From: an uncultured bacterium | Lineage (GTDB): Bacteria > Cyanobacteriota > Vampirovibrionia > Gastranaerophilales > Gastranaerophilaceae | Reading direction: 5' to 3' | DNA length: 27,877 nt | NCBI GenBank assembly: GCA_900551965.1 | Contig: URYF01000012.1 | Coordinates: 1-27,877, forward strand | In this document: piece by piece, positions 7,334 to 14,661 of the stretch | Layout of the letters: every line of letters starts with the position of its first letter | Position numbering within the stretch: the stretch's first letter is position 1 | Position numbers and translations under genes: made by a program | The notes under the pieces: generated by a model | Databases searched by the model: none | The model's input: only the letters and a program-made list of their open reading frames with translations | Told to the model about the DNA's origin: nothing

Positions 7334-7359
7334 GAATTTCTGAAATTGTTTATTATAAT
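7332..7359 (+). promoter_or_regulatory. Promoter of the 63-residue gene at 7373
   Basis: TTGAAT (7332-7337), a 16-base spacer and a perfect TATAAT (7354-7359), followed by a short leader with GAGG at 7365-7368 before ATG at 7373. A second TATAAT-like hexamer overlaps the start codon. Confidence 0.5.
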
Positions 7360-7372
7360 GTAACGAGGTATA

Positions 7373-7564
7373 ATGAGAATCATGGTTGAGAAGACTGAAC
7401 AAAACTTAGAAATTAAAGAGAGATCTCAAGAGATGAGAGGAGATGAAGTTGTTGATAAACATCAGCCGTCTCGCCAGACGAATCCCATTGCAAGAAAGCT
7501 GCTGGACTTTAGCATGTCTAACAAAACCCGCAGATTTTCAGTCAAAGATTTGTTTAAACGATAG
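7373..7564 (+). CDS. Short basic hypothetical protein
   Basis: This 63-residue, charge-rich protein is not recognised. It has no membrane segment, signal peptide or cysteine cluster. The C-terminal half (ARKLLDFSMSNKTRRFSVKDLFKR) looks amphipathic and basic, which could bind nucleic acid, membrane or another protein. ATG at 7373 has GAGG five bases upstream; an internal ATG three codons on is less well placed. It is translated away from bioF and has its own promoter with a palindrome over the -35. Being short, it could be spurious, but the promoter, ribosome site and clean ORF support it. Confidence 0.6.
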   Translation: MRIMVEKTEQNLEIKERSQEMRGDEVVDKHQPSRQTNPIARKLLDFSMSNKTRRFSVKDLFKR

Positions 7565-7704
7565 GATCGCGTAGCACGGTTTTATGAGGATCGATACGCA
7601 CAGTAATTTGTGCGGTTTGTGAGGAACCGAAAACTTGATTATACTTCGTTCCCGCTTTGCGGGAATCTTGAGATAAGTTCTTGTTAGTGTGAGTAAGATT
7701 TATT
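7565..7704 (+). other. Gene-free spacer with hairpins and imperfect repeats
   Basis: Two stems are visible: CGCACA/TGTGCG around 7600-7617 and TTCCCGC/GCGGGAA at 7649-7665 with a TTT loop. AGGATCG followed by a GCAC occurs twice (about 7563-7577 and 7588-7602). Neither stem is followed by a T-run, so these are not ordinary terminators. The region may encode a structured leader or small RNA for the gene at 7705; no known riboswitch class was recognised. Confidence 0.35.
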
Positions 7705-8217
7705 ATGTATGAGATAAAAAAACAAATTTATCCGGATTTAACCAAAAATCAAAAGTCTGCGCTTTGTAACTATTTGCGCGCGCTTGTTAAAAAGAATGAG
7801 GATTTGTCGGTTGATGAAATATGGGATAGTTTTGAAGCTGATGAAAAGTATTACCTGGAATTAAATTGTTCAAGGTTTGAGTTTTTGGCTGAAAAGTTTG
7901 ATGATGAAACTTTTAAATCTGATACCATAAAATATTTTAAAGAATGTAAAAAATATTATGAATATAAAGAAAAACAGCGTCCGATTATTGAAGCTAACAA
8001 AGAGTTTGAAAAGAAAAAACGTAAATTTTTGCAGGAAGTGAAAATGTCAAAAGAAGCTCCTACTAAAAAACAGCTCTATTATTATGATAGGTTGTGTAAA
8101 AAATATAACATTGAAAAGATTGAATTGACTTCAAAGCTTGAAGCTCGTGATTTAATTGATAAAATAATTACAGAGCATTCGCCTGATTATCATATCCAAA
8201 ACGAGGTTGAAGAATAG
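7705..8217 (+). CDS. Hypothetical charged helical protein upstream of prmC
   Basis: This 170-residue protein is not recognised as a named family. It is rich in Lys, Glu and Tyr, with no signal peptide or membrane segment, and probably mostly helical. The last 55 residues (PTKKQLYYYDRLCKKYNIEK followed by LEARDLIDKII) resemble a small 'PTxKQ...L' module seen at the ends of some DNA-processing proteins; this likeness is from memory and weak. No clear ribosome site precedes ATG. It ends four bases before the prmC start, so the two are probably cotranscribed, though a role in release-factor modification is not implied. Confidence 0.75.
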   Translation: MYEIKKQIYPDLTKNQKSALCNYLRALVKKNEDLSVDEIWDSFEADEKYYLELNCSRFEFLAEKFDDETFKSDTIKYFKECKKYYEYKEKQRPIIEANKEFEKKKRKFLQEVKMSKEAPTKKQLYYYDRLCKKYNIEKIELTSKLEARDLIDKIITEHSPDYHIQNEVEE

Positions 8218-8221
8218 TTTT

Positions 8222-9055
8222 ATGCTGATACAAGATATAGTGAAAATTTTAACAGATTCAGGTATTGAGCCTAATGAAGCAAATATTGAAGTGAAACTTC
8301 TTATTGAGCATTTTGCAGGTTATACATTAACTGATATTTTGATGGGTAAAAAGCTGACGGAAGAAAAGCTTGAACTGGTAAAAGAAAAGGCACAGCTACG
8401 TGCTGCAACCCGCCAGCCTATTCAATATATTATAGGTCAGGCGGATTTTATGGGTGAGAAATTTTTTGTAAATCCATCAGTTTTAATCCCGCGTGATGAG
8501 ACAGAACTCCTTGTCAGAAAAGCTGTTGAAATAATTAAACAAAATAATTTTACTCAGATTCTTGATATGTGTACAGGATCAGGCTGTATTGCATGTATGG
8601 TTGCAAAGCTTACGAATGCACAGGCTGTAGGAGCTGATATTTCTACAGAAGCTATTCATACGGCGTTTTCAAATATGGAAAAATTTGAACTATATAATAG
8701 AGCTCTTTTTAGAAAATCCGATGTCTATTCAAAAATTCGGGAAGATGAACGCTTTGATATGATTGTTTCAAATCCTCCTTATATTGCTCCGAAATTTAAG
8801 CAATCCATTCAACAAGAAGTAACTTTTGAACCTGAAATTGCACTATATACACAAGATGAAAAAGGGTTGGAATTTTATCAAAAAATAACCCAAGGTGCTC
8901 CGGAACTTTTAAATAAAGGCGGATATTTACTATTTGAACTTGGTTTAGGGCAAAGTTTTGATGTCGCACAGATTATGAAAGAGTCAGGGTTTACAGAAAT
9001 TCAGGTATTAAAAGATTTAGCCGGAATTGAGCGCGTTATATTCGGCAGGTTGTAA
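8222..9055 (+). CDS. prmC: Peptide chain release factor N5-glutamine methyltransferase
   Basis: PrmC methylates the glutamine of the GGQ motif in release factors RF1 and RF2 using SAM, which speeds translation termination. The 277-residue protein has the helical N-terminal domain, QYIIGQADFMGEKFFVNPSVLIPRDETE (about 68-95), motif I LDMCTGSGCIA (about 114-124) and the substrate-binding NPPY at 184-187. These mark PrmC/HemK rather than the ribosomal protein methylase PrmB. I prefer ATG at 8222 over TTG at 8207; the TTG has no spaced ribosome site and adds only five residues. Confidence 0.95.
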   Translation: MLIQDIVKILTDSGIEPNEANIEVKLLIEHFAGYTLTDILMGKKLTEEKLELVKEKAQLRAATRQPIQYIIGQADFMGEKFFVNPSVLIPRDETELLVRKAVEIIKQNNFTQILDMCTGSGCIACMVAKLTNAQAVGADISTEAIHTAFSNMEKFELYNRALFRKSDVYSKIREDERFDMIVSNPPYIAPKFKQSIQQEVTFEPEIALYTQDEKGLEFYQKITQGAPELLNKGGYLLFELGLGQSFDVAQIMKESGFTEIQVLKDLAGIERVIFGRL

Positions 9056-9061
9056 TTTAAC

Positions 9062-9086
9062 AAAAAAAAGACCTCTGTTAGAGGTC
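9062..9086 (-). terminator. Hairpin with T-run on the minus strand
   Basis: GACCTC (9070-9075) and GAGGTC (9081-9086) pair around TGTTA. The run of eight A at 9062-9069 becomes a T-run when read on the minus strand, so the hairpin should stop minus-strand transcription. No annotated minus-strand gene feeds into it. On the plus strand it could still stabilise the prmC mRNA end. Confidence 0.6.
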
Positions 9087-9287
9087 AAGGTTGGTTATTT
9101 TTGGTTATGTTATAGTATTATGTCAGTTATAAACTGTATAAGGTTATTTGTTAGGTTAATTTAATAAGGGGTAATTTATCTTTCTTACATCTGCTTAAAT
9201 TCTCCTCAAGATTTTTATTTGCCTTTTTAAAAATAAATATTTACAATTCTTCATACTTAATCCGTCAGATTGTAATATCATGATTAT

Positions 9288-9725
9288 ATGTGGGAGAATT
9301 TTAGGAAATTTATACTTGCAAAAATATTAAAAAAGCACTATTACCGAACCGGAAAATGTAAGGGCTGCGGGCAGTGCTGTACTCATATTTATGTTAAACA
9401 CTTCAAGCATGTTTTGAAAGAAGAAGAGGAATTTAAAAAACTGCAATATCTGCATAAATTTTATTCCGATTTGAAAATTATTGGTAAAGATGAACTTGGA
9501 TTGATTTTTGAATGTACTAATTTGGATCCTGAAACAAAAAGATGCAAAATACATTTTTGGCGTCCGGGGATTTGCCGCAGGTACCCGCAAGAGGAATTAT
9601 TTTCTATGGGCGGAACTTTGTCCGAAGAGTGCGGGTACAAAATGGAGCCGATTATTCCGTTTAAAAAAGTTCTTAATGATTTGGAAAAGAAACAAAATCG
9701 TAAAATTATAAGAAAATGGTTTTAA
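9288..9725 (+). CDS. YkgJ-type CxxCxxCC cysteine-cluster protein
   Basis: This 145-residue protein has the hallmark of the YkgJ/UPF0153 family: CKGCGQCC (Cys24, 27, 30, 31), then Cys76, Cys86 in CKIHF, RPGIC (Cys96) with RRYP, and Cys115. The family is thought to bind zinc or an iron-sulfur cluster; its cellular role is not settled. The rest is basic. ATG at 9288 has no ribosome site; a TAATAT hexamer ends nine bases upstream, with TTCATA 17 bases before that, so the transcript may be leaderless. The gene follows a 232-base non-coding gap and is followed by a small secreted protein gene with its own ribosome site. Confidence 0.88.
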   Translation: MWENFRKFILAKILKKHYYRTGKCKGCGQCCTHIYVKHFKHVLKEEEEFKKLQYLHKFYSDLKIIGKDELGLIFECTNLDPETKRCKIHFWRPGICRRYPQEELFSMGGTLSEECGYKMEPIIPFKKVLNDLEKKQNRKIIRKWF

Positions 9726-9807
9726 TAAAAGATTATACTTTTCTCCAATGAAACGTCCTGCAATATCTTTTATATTAGACATATAGACAGATATAGGAGA
9801 TAGTATA

Positions 9808-10143
9808 ATGTTGAAAAAGATTATAATGGTAAGTGCATTGCTTTTGTTTTGCACCGGTATATCAGGATACAGCGCCTGCAAAATAGATAAGCTTGGAGCT
9901 TGTAAAGCTGATATTGGTACAGGGATAAACACTCGTCTTCAGGATAAAATTATGCCGAATAATATTGATAAACTAAAACAGCCACATAATACATTTGAAA
10001 ATCGGACAAAGCTTGGTCAGCCGCAGATTCCAGAAAATATAAATATGGAGCCTATACAAGAAGAAGATACCCAGCCTTATGATGCTAATTGCCAGTTCGG
10101 AAATTGTTTCAACCGTAATCAGGCAGGGGAAACAAAAAATTAA
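9808..10143 (+). CDS. Small exported hypothetical protein with two cysteine pairs
   Basis: This 111-residue protein begins with a signal peptide (MLKKIIMVSALLLFCTGISG, probable cleavage near YSA-C or just after). The mature part has CKIDKLGAC near its start and CQFGNC near its end, so two disulfides or metal sites are possible; the middle is Asn/Pro/Gln-rich and polar. If the first mature cysteine is lipidated it would be a lipoprotein, but the preceding GYSA-C is only a poor lipobox. AGGAG precedes ATG at normal spacing. It ends three bases from the convergent pilin-like gene. Function is unknown. Confidence 0.75.
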   Translation: MLKKIIMVSALLLFCTGISGYSACKIDKLGACKADIGTGINTRLQDKIMPNNIDKLKQPHNTFENRTKLGQPQIPENINMEPIQEEDTQPYDANCQFGNCFNRNQAGETKN

Positions 10144-10146
10144 AAT

Positions 10147-10854
10147 TTATCGTCTCCAGACGATTGGCGAGATTTCCCAGCCATGGCTTATAACATGCTG
10201 CAGGCAGAAATAACCGTCCCCTCGTAAGCAGTTATTTTCGACTTCTTCCGGGGTTCTATTGTATCCTGCAGGAACTAAGCCCTGAGATGACCAAACCATT
10301 ATGTAAATATCAATCCCGACTTTGTTTGGATTGCGGTCACCGTTTGCATCAAAATAAAATGTTAATCCGTCAGATGTGGTATCTAACCCGAATGATGCCA
10401 TATCTGCAGCGGTGTTTCCATCAATATTAAACATTGTTCCGTTTGGAATCTTAAAAGTTATAATATTTCCACCGATTCCGTTTGCATTTTCATATTTTGG
10501 AGAATTGCCGGTGAGTGATTTTACGATTCCAAGCTTATGCCAGCAGCCGGGTTGGTTATAGCATATTTGTTCGACTTTCAAATGCTGTGACAGAAAAGAA
10601 TCAAACCACTCTTTCATACTATCATCACTTCCGTCTTTTATTGCAATATCATATGATACTCCGTCATAATCCGCAAAGTGTATTGCTTGTTTAATAATAG
10701 AAACATCTGCTTTAATCTGGTTTTCGAGCTGTTTTTTTCTGTAGTTAGACATAAGTCCAGGGATTGTCATAGCCGAAACCACACCGATAATACCTAGTGT
10801 TATCAGCACCTCTGCAAGTGTAAAAGCTTGAACTTTAGGGGTGTTAAAAACCAT
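10147..10854 (-). CDS. Prepilin-type pilin/pseudopilin-like protein
   Basis: This 235-residue protein has a class III leader: MVFNTPKVQA followed by FTLAEVLITLGIIGVVSAMTIPGLM. Glu5 is present and, as in the other pilin-like protein here, Ala replaces Gly before the cleavage site. The body contains a FDANGDRNPNKVGIDIY loop, which looks like the calcium-binding loop of major pseudopilins, and late cysteines (NNCLRGDGYFC) that could pair. I chose ATG at 10854 with GGAG eight bases upstream; the TTG at 10869 lacks such a site. It probably forms part of a type IV pilus or type II secretion-like fibre whose core genes are elsewhere. Confidence 0.87.
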   Translation of the reverse strand: MVFNTPKVQAFTLAEVLITLGIIGVVSAMTIPGLMSNYRKKQLENQIKADVSIIKQAIHFADYDGVSYDIAIKDGSDDSMKEWFDSFLSQHLKVEQICYNQPGCWHKLGIVKSLTGNSPKYENANGIGGNIITFKIPNGTMFNIDGNTAADMASFGLDTTSDGLTFYFDANGDRNPNKVGIDIYIMVWSSQGLVPAGYNRTPEEVENNCLRGDGYFCLQHVISHGWEISPIVWRR

Positions 10855-10873
10855 TTTGTAACTCTCCAATGGG

Positions 10874-10902
10874 ATTATAGCACAAAAAACGACGGTTTTA
10901 AA
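10874..10902 (-). promoter_or_regulatory. Promoter of the pilin-like gene at 10147
   Basis: On the minus strand a perfect TATAAT (10874-10879) preceded by TGC, an extended -10. The -35 position (TTTAAA, 10897-10902, 17-base spacer) falls inside the loop of the upstream gene's terminator. Confidence 0.55.
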
Positions 10903-10912
10903 ACCGTCGTTT
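10884..10912 (-). terminator. Rho-independent terminator of the FAD dehydrogenase gene
   Basis: CGACGGTTTT and AAAACCGTCG form a perfect stem, followed on the minus strand by TTTTTT. It lies just after the stop of the gene at 10931 and overlaps the promoter of the next gene. Confidence 0.88.
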
Positions 10913-10930
10913 AAATATGGTTTATAAAAT

Positions 10931-12304
10931 TTATCTTTCGCAAATTGTTCTTGCTACATAAACCCCTGAAGCGGAAGCTTGCAGCAGTCCTCTTGTAACT
11001 CCTGCGCCATCGCCGATTGTAAATAGGTTTTTAACCCCTTCTGTTTCAAGTTTATCTGTTAATTTAACTCTTGCAGAATAGAATTTAACCTCGATACCAT
11101 ACAATAATGTGTATCTTGAAGCTGTTCCAGGTGCAATTTTATCTAATGCTTGAAGCATTTCGATAATACTTGTCATTTGTCTGTAAGGGATAACAAGACT
11201 TAAATCGCCAGGTGTTGCACAAGTTAGAGTTGGAGTGATTACGCTTGATTTAATTCTTTCAGGAGTTGAGCGTCTGCCATCTAATAAATCCCCGAATCTT
11301 TGAACAAGGATTCCACCGCCTAACATATTAGCAAGTCTTGCTATGTGCTGTCCATACTGGATAGGTTCTTTGAACGGTTCTGTAAATTTTTCACTTACAA
11401 GAAGTGCAAAGTTTGTGTTTGGAGTTTTGTAATTTGCATAACTGTGACCGTTTACGGTTGCAATGCCGTTGTAATTTTCCTGAACAACTTCGCCGTTTGG
11501 GTTCATACAGAATGTTCTTACTTCATCTCCAAATGTTGGAGAGTTATAGATTAATTTTGATTCGTATAATTTTGAAGTTAACGGTTCAAATACAGGTGCC
11601 GGAAGTTCTACTCTGACCCCTATATCAACAGCATTATTTACCATACCGATTTTATGCTGAGCAAATTCTTGAGTTAACCAGTCAGCCCCTTCTCTGCCCG
11701 GTGCGATAATTGTGTATTCTGCTGAAATAACTTCGCCGTTATCAAGTTTTATACCTTTAACCTGTTCACATTCAACAATTAGAGATTGGGCTGAAACGTT
11801 ATTTAAGATAGTAATTCTTTCATCAAGATAATCCTGCATATTTTTCAATACATCAAGACTTCTTTCTGTTCCAAGATGTCTGACAGGTGAATGTACAAGT
11901 TTGAGTTCTGCCAAAACTGCCTGGTGAGCAATTTCTTCAAAGATTTTCATATCAGTGCCAAAGACTTCTTCTGTAGCACCGTATTTAAGGTATAATTCAT
12001 CAGCATAGCCGATTAAATCTTCAGCCTGTCTTCTTGTCATATAATCAACAAGGTGTCCGCCAACATCAGGAGTAAGAGTCAGTTTGCCATCTGAAAATGC
12101 TCCAGCGCCGCCCCAGCCGCATAACAACCCGCATCTGCGGCAGTTTACACATTTAGGGGAACCTTCACGGATAGGACATTTTCTTTTTTCGATTCGTTGT
12201 CCTTTTTCGATTAAAACGACTTTCCAATCAGGCTTAAGTTTCATTATTTCCAAAGCCGCAAAAATTCCGGCAGGACCTGCTCCGATTATAGCTACGTTGT
12301 ACAT
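10931..12304 (-). CDS. FAD-dependent dehydrogenase with a Cys cluster (COG2509-like)
   Basis: This 457-residue flavoprotein starts with a classical dinucleotide-binding motif GAGPAGIFAA (8-17) and has the GWGGAGAFSDGKLT block (63-76) that marks the COG2509-type FAD-dependent dehydrogenases. A late GDGAGVTRGLLQASASG segment matches the FAD-binding C-terminal motif. Between the two N-terminal motifs, Cys52, 55, 58 and 62 form CxxCxxCxxxC, the spacing of a 4Fe-4S ferredoxin site, with Cys43 nearby. The substrate is unknown in this family. ATG at 12304 has GGAG ten bases upstream. The gene is transcribed away from the PBP gene and ends at a clear terminator. Confidence 0.85.
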   Translation of the reverse strand: MYNVAIIGAGPAGIFAALEIMKLKPDWKVVLIEKGQRIEKRKCPIREGSPKCVNCRRCGLLCGWGGAGAFSDGKLTLTPDVGGHLVDYMTRRQAEDLIGYADELYLKYGATEEVFGTDMKIFEEIAHQAVLAELKLVHSPVRHLGTERSLDVLKNMQDYLDERITILNNVSAQSLIVECEQVKGIKLDNGEVISAEYTIIAPGREGADWLTQEFAQHKIGMVNNAVDIGVRVELPAPVFEPLTSKLYESKLIYNSPTFGDEVRTFCMNPNGEVVQENYNGIATVNGHSYANYKTPNTNFALLVSEKFTEPFKEPIQYGQHIARLANMLGGGILVQRFGDLLDGRRSTPERIKSSVITPTLTCATPGDLSLVIPYRQMTSIIEMLQALDKIAPGTASRYTLLYGIEVKFYSARVKLTDKLETEGVKNLFTIGDGAGVTRGLLQASASGVYVARTICER

Positions 12305-12416
12305 CTTTATTCATCTCCAATTTTGTCAACCGTTTAAGTATATAATGAACATGTTTAATTTCATAGCGTTTGTAAAGATATTTGTAATTATTCACCATGG
12401 TTAATTTATTAATAAC

Positions 12417-12443
12417 TTGATATATATTTTAAAGTGATATAAT
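12417..12443 (+). promoter_or_regulatory. Promoter of the penicillin-binding protein gene
   Basis: A perfect TATAAT (12438-12443) preceded by TGA (extended -10) lies 15 bases after TTGATA (12417-12422). A second TAATAT two bases on would give 17-base spacing. The leader carries AGGGAG before ATG at 12476. Confidence 0.6.
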
Positions 12444-12475
12444 ATAATGGTTTAATTGATTAGGGAGAACAATTC

Positions 12476-14644
12476 ATGTCAAGTTCTTACGATAAATATA
12501 AAAGACGCAGAGCTTCAAAGGATATAGCAAGGGAGAATATTTCCCGTAATAAGAAGGAAAACAAGTTTTTTTATAACTTAAAAATGTTTGTTTTAACTTC
12601 TACAGCATTGCTTTTAGCAGGGTTTGTGTCATTGAACTTATACTTATCTTCGCTTCCGCCTATTGAAAACCTTGAAGAGTTTAAGCCGAATATTGTCACA
12701 AAGTTTTACTCGGAAGATGGAGAAGTTATAAAAACTTTTACGGCATATACCTATGATAAGATTGAATTGAAAGATGTCCCTGATGAGTTGAAAGAAGCTC
12801 TTATTGCAACAGAGGATAAAAATTTTTATCGTCATGGCGGCTATGATATTTTAGGGATTGTAAGATCTTCTATTCAAAACGTAATTGCAAGGCAGGCAGT
12901 ACAAGGGGCAAGTACTTTGACTCAGCAGCTTGCAAGAATTCTTTTCTTGTCTAATGAAAGAACTTTGACAAGAAAAATTAAAGAACTGGAGGTTGCCGCA
13001 AGAATTGAAAAAACTATTTCAAAAGATCAAATTCTTGAGATGTATTTGAATAATGTTTATTTGGGGGCTGGTGCTTATGGGGTTTCAGCGGCTTCAAAAA
13101 TATATTTTAATAAAAAGCTGTCTCAATTAACTTTGCCGGAATTAGCTCTTATTGCTGGGTTACCGCAGGCTCCGTCTGTTTATAATCCTTACAATAATAA
13201 AAAACTTGCAATCCAAAGACGTAATCAAGTTCTTAAAAGAATGCTGACAATGAAGTATATAACGGCAGATGAGTATAATAAAGCTATTAAGGCAGATGTT
13301 ACCTTGAGTTCTGTTCCGCAGATATATACAACAAATAAGGCTCCGTATTTCAGTGATTACGTTGTAAGAGAAATGCAAAAACTCGGATTTGCAGAAACTG
13401 ATATTATTCATGGCGGATATAAAGTTATCACAACACTTGATTCAAAAGCGCAAGAAGCTGCAAATGAGTCTATTTTAAAGAATATGAAAGCCTGGGGGCT
13501 TACAAATAAATCTCAACAGGCTGCAGTATTTTCATTCAGTCCGTTGGATGGCAGAATTTTGGTTTTTGCCGGCGGCAAGAATTACGGAGAAAGTCAGTAT
13601 GACCGTGTAACACAATCTATCAGACCGCCGGGGTCTGCTTTTAAACCGATTGTTTATGCTGCAGCTATGGAAAAAGGTATTTCTCCAAATGACTTGGTAG
13701 ATGACAGTCCTATTACAATAGGAAATTGGTCGCCTCATAATTACAGCCATAATTATAGAGGTAAAATTCCTGTATATAAAGCTTTGATGGTTTCATCAAA
13801 TGTTTGTGCCGCAAGAATTATCCAAGAAGTTGGGATTCGTTCGGTTATTCAATTAGCAAGAGTTTTAGGAATTACAACTCCGCTGGAATATGATTATACT
13901 ATTTCACTTGGTTCAAACGGTGTTAAGTTGTTTGAATTTGTAAGGGCATACGGAGCATTTGCAAATGGCGGTTATGTTGTTCAGCCTTATGCTATTGAAA
14001 GAATTGAAGATTCTCGTGGCAGGGTTTTATATCGTGCGAAAAAAACGAATTCTTCTCATCAATTAAGTCTTAAAACTGCCGCAGAGATGACCGCAATGAT
14101 GAAAACAGTTATTTTATCCGGTACTGGTACTGGTGCAAATATTGGGAAACCTGCTGCCGGGAAAACAGGTACAACTGATGATTATAGAGATGCTTATTTT
14201 GTAGGCTATACTCCTGACATTGTAACAGGTGTCTGGGTTGGCGATGATAATAATAAGCAGATGAAAGGTTTAACAGGCGGTACCGTTCCTGCCAGAATCT
14301 GGAAAGACATTATGGTAGTTGCAACAAAAGATTTGGGTGCTAAGGATTTTGATTATCCTGAAATAGATTTGGAAAACTATCATAAGGGCTTTGGAAAGGC
14401 TAAGGTTATCGGAGATGATGAAAATCCGTCAAATGAAGGTATGGTTGTAGAGCCTGAAACTGCAGCGGCAGGAGAAGCTTCTTCATCTGAAGCTCAATCT
14501 CAAAATGCTGATAAAAATTCGGCTGATACTCCGGCAGCTTCTGATACTAAATCTGCACCAAAGTCGCAATCAGCACCTGTACCTCCAAAACAGATAAGTA
14601 AAGGAGCGCCTATTCCAATGGCTGTTCCAGATAGTTTGAGGTAA
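12476..14644 (+). CDS. Class A penicillin-binding protein (PBP1A type)
   Basis: This 722-residue bifunctional enzyme polymerises lipid II and cross-links peptidoglycan outside the inner membrane. A basic cytoplasmic tail is followed by one membrane helix (about 36-57). The glycosyltransferase (GT51) domain holds ATEDKNFYRHGG with catalytic Glu113, GASTLTQQLAR (144-154) and the RKIKELEVAARIE block. The transpeptidase has SAFK (Ser387-Lys390), SSN (440-442) and KTGT (563-566). After about residue 620 comes a Ser/Ala/Pro/Gln-rich, probably disordered tail of some 100 residues. ATG at 12476 has AGGGAG upstream. It is followed after 17 bases by a glycosyltransferase gene, and works with DapF in the same wall pathway. 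Confidence 0.96.
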   Translation: MSSSYDKYKRRRASKDIARENISRNKKENKFFYNLKMFVLTSTALLLAGFVSLNLYLSSLPPIENLEEFKPNIVTKFYSEDGEVIKTFTAYTYDKIELKDVPDELKEALIATEDKNFYRHGGYDILGIVRSSIQNVIARQAVQGASTLTQQLARILFLSNERTLTRKIKELEVAARIEKTISKDQILEMYLNNVYLGAGAYGVSAASKIYFNKKLSQLTLPELALIAGLPQAPSVYNPYNNKKLAIQRRNQVLKRMLTMKYITADEYNKAIKADVTLSSVPQIYTTNKAPYFSDYVVREMQKLGFAETDIIHGGYKVITTLDSKAQEAANESILKNMKAWGLTNKSQQAAVFSFSPLDGRILVFAGGKNYGESQYDRVTQSIRPPGSAFKPIVYAAAMEKGISPNDLVDDSPITIGNWSPHNYSHNYRGKIPVYKALMVSSNVCAARIIQEVGIRSVIQLARVLGITTPLEYDYTISLGSNGVKLFEFVRAYGAFANGGYVVQPYAIERIEDSRGRVLYRAKKTNSSHQLSLKTAAEMTAMMKTVILSGTGTGANIGKPAAGKTGTTDDYRDAYFVGYTPDIVTGVWVGDDNNKQMKGLTGGTVPARIWKDIMVVATKDLGAKDFDYPEIDLENYHKGFGKAKVIGDDENPSNEGMVVEPETAAAGEASSSEAQSQNADKNSADTPAASDTKSAPKSQSAPVPPKQISKGAPIPMAVPDSLR

Positions 14645-14661
14645 AGTTATAATATAGAATT

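Noticed and set aside
7649..7665. TTCCCGC/GCGGGAA hairpin as a Rho-independent terminator
   Set aside because: No T-run follows on either strand; kept as part of a structured spacer instead.
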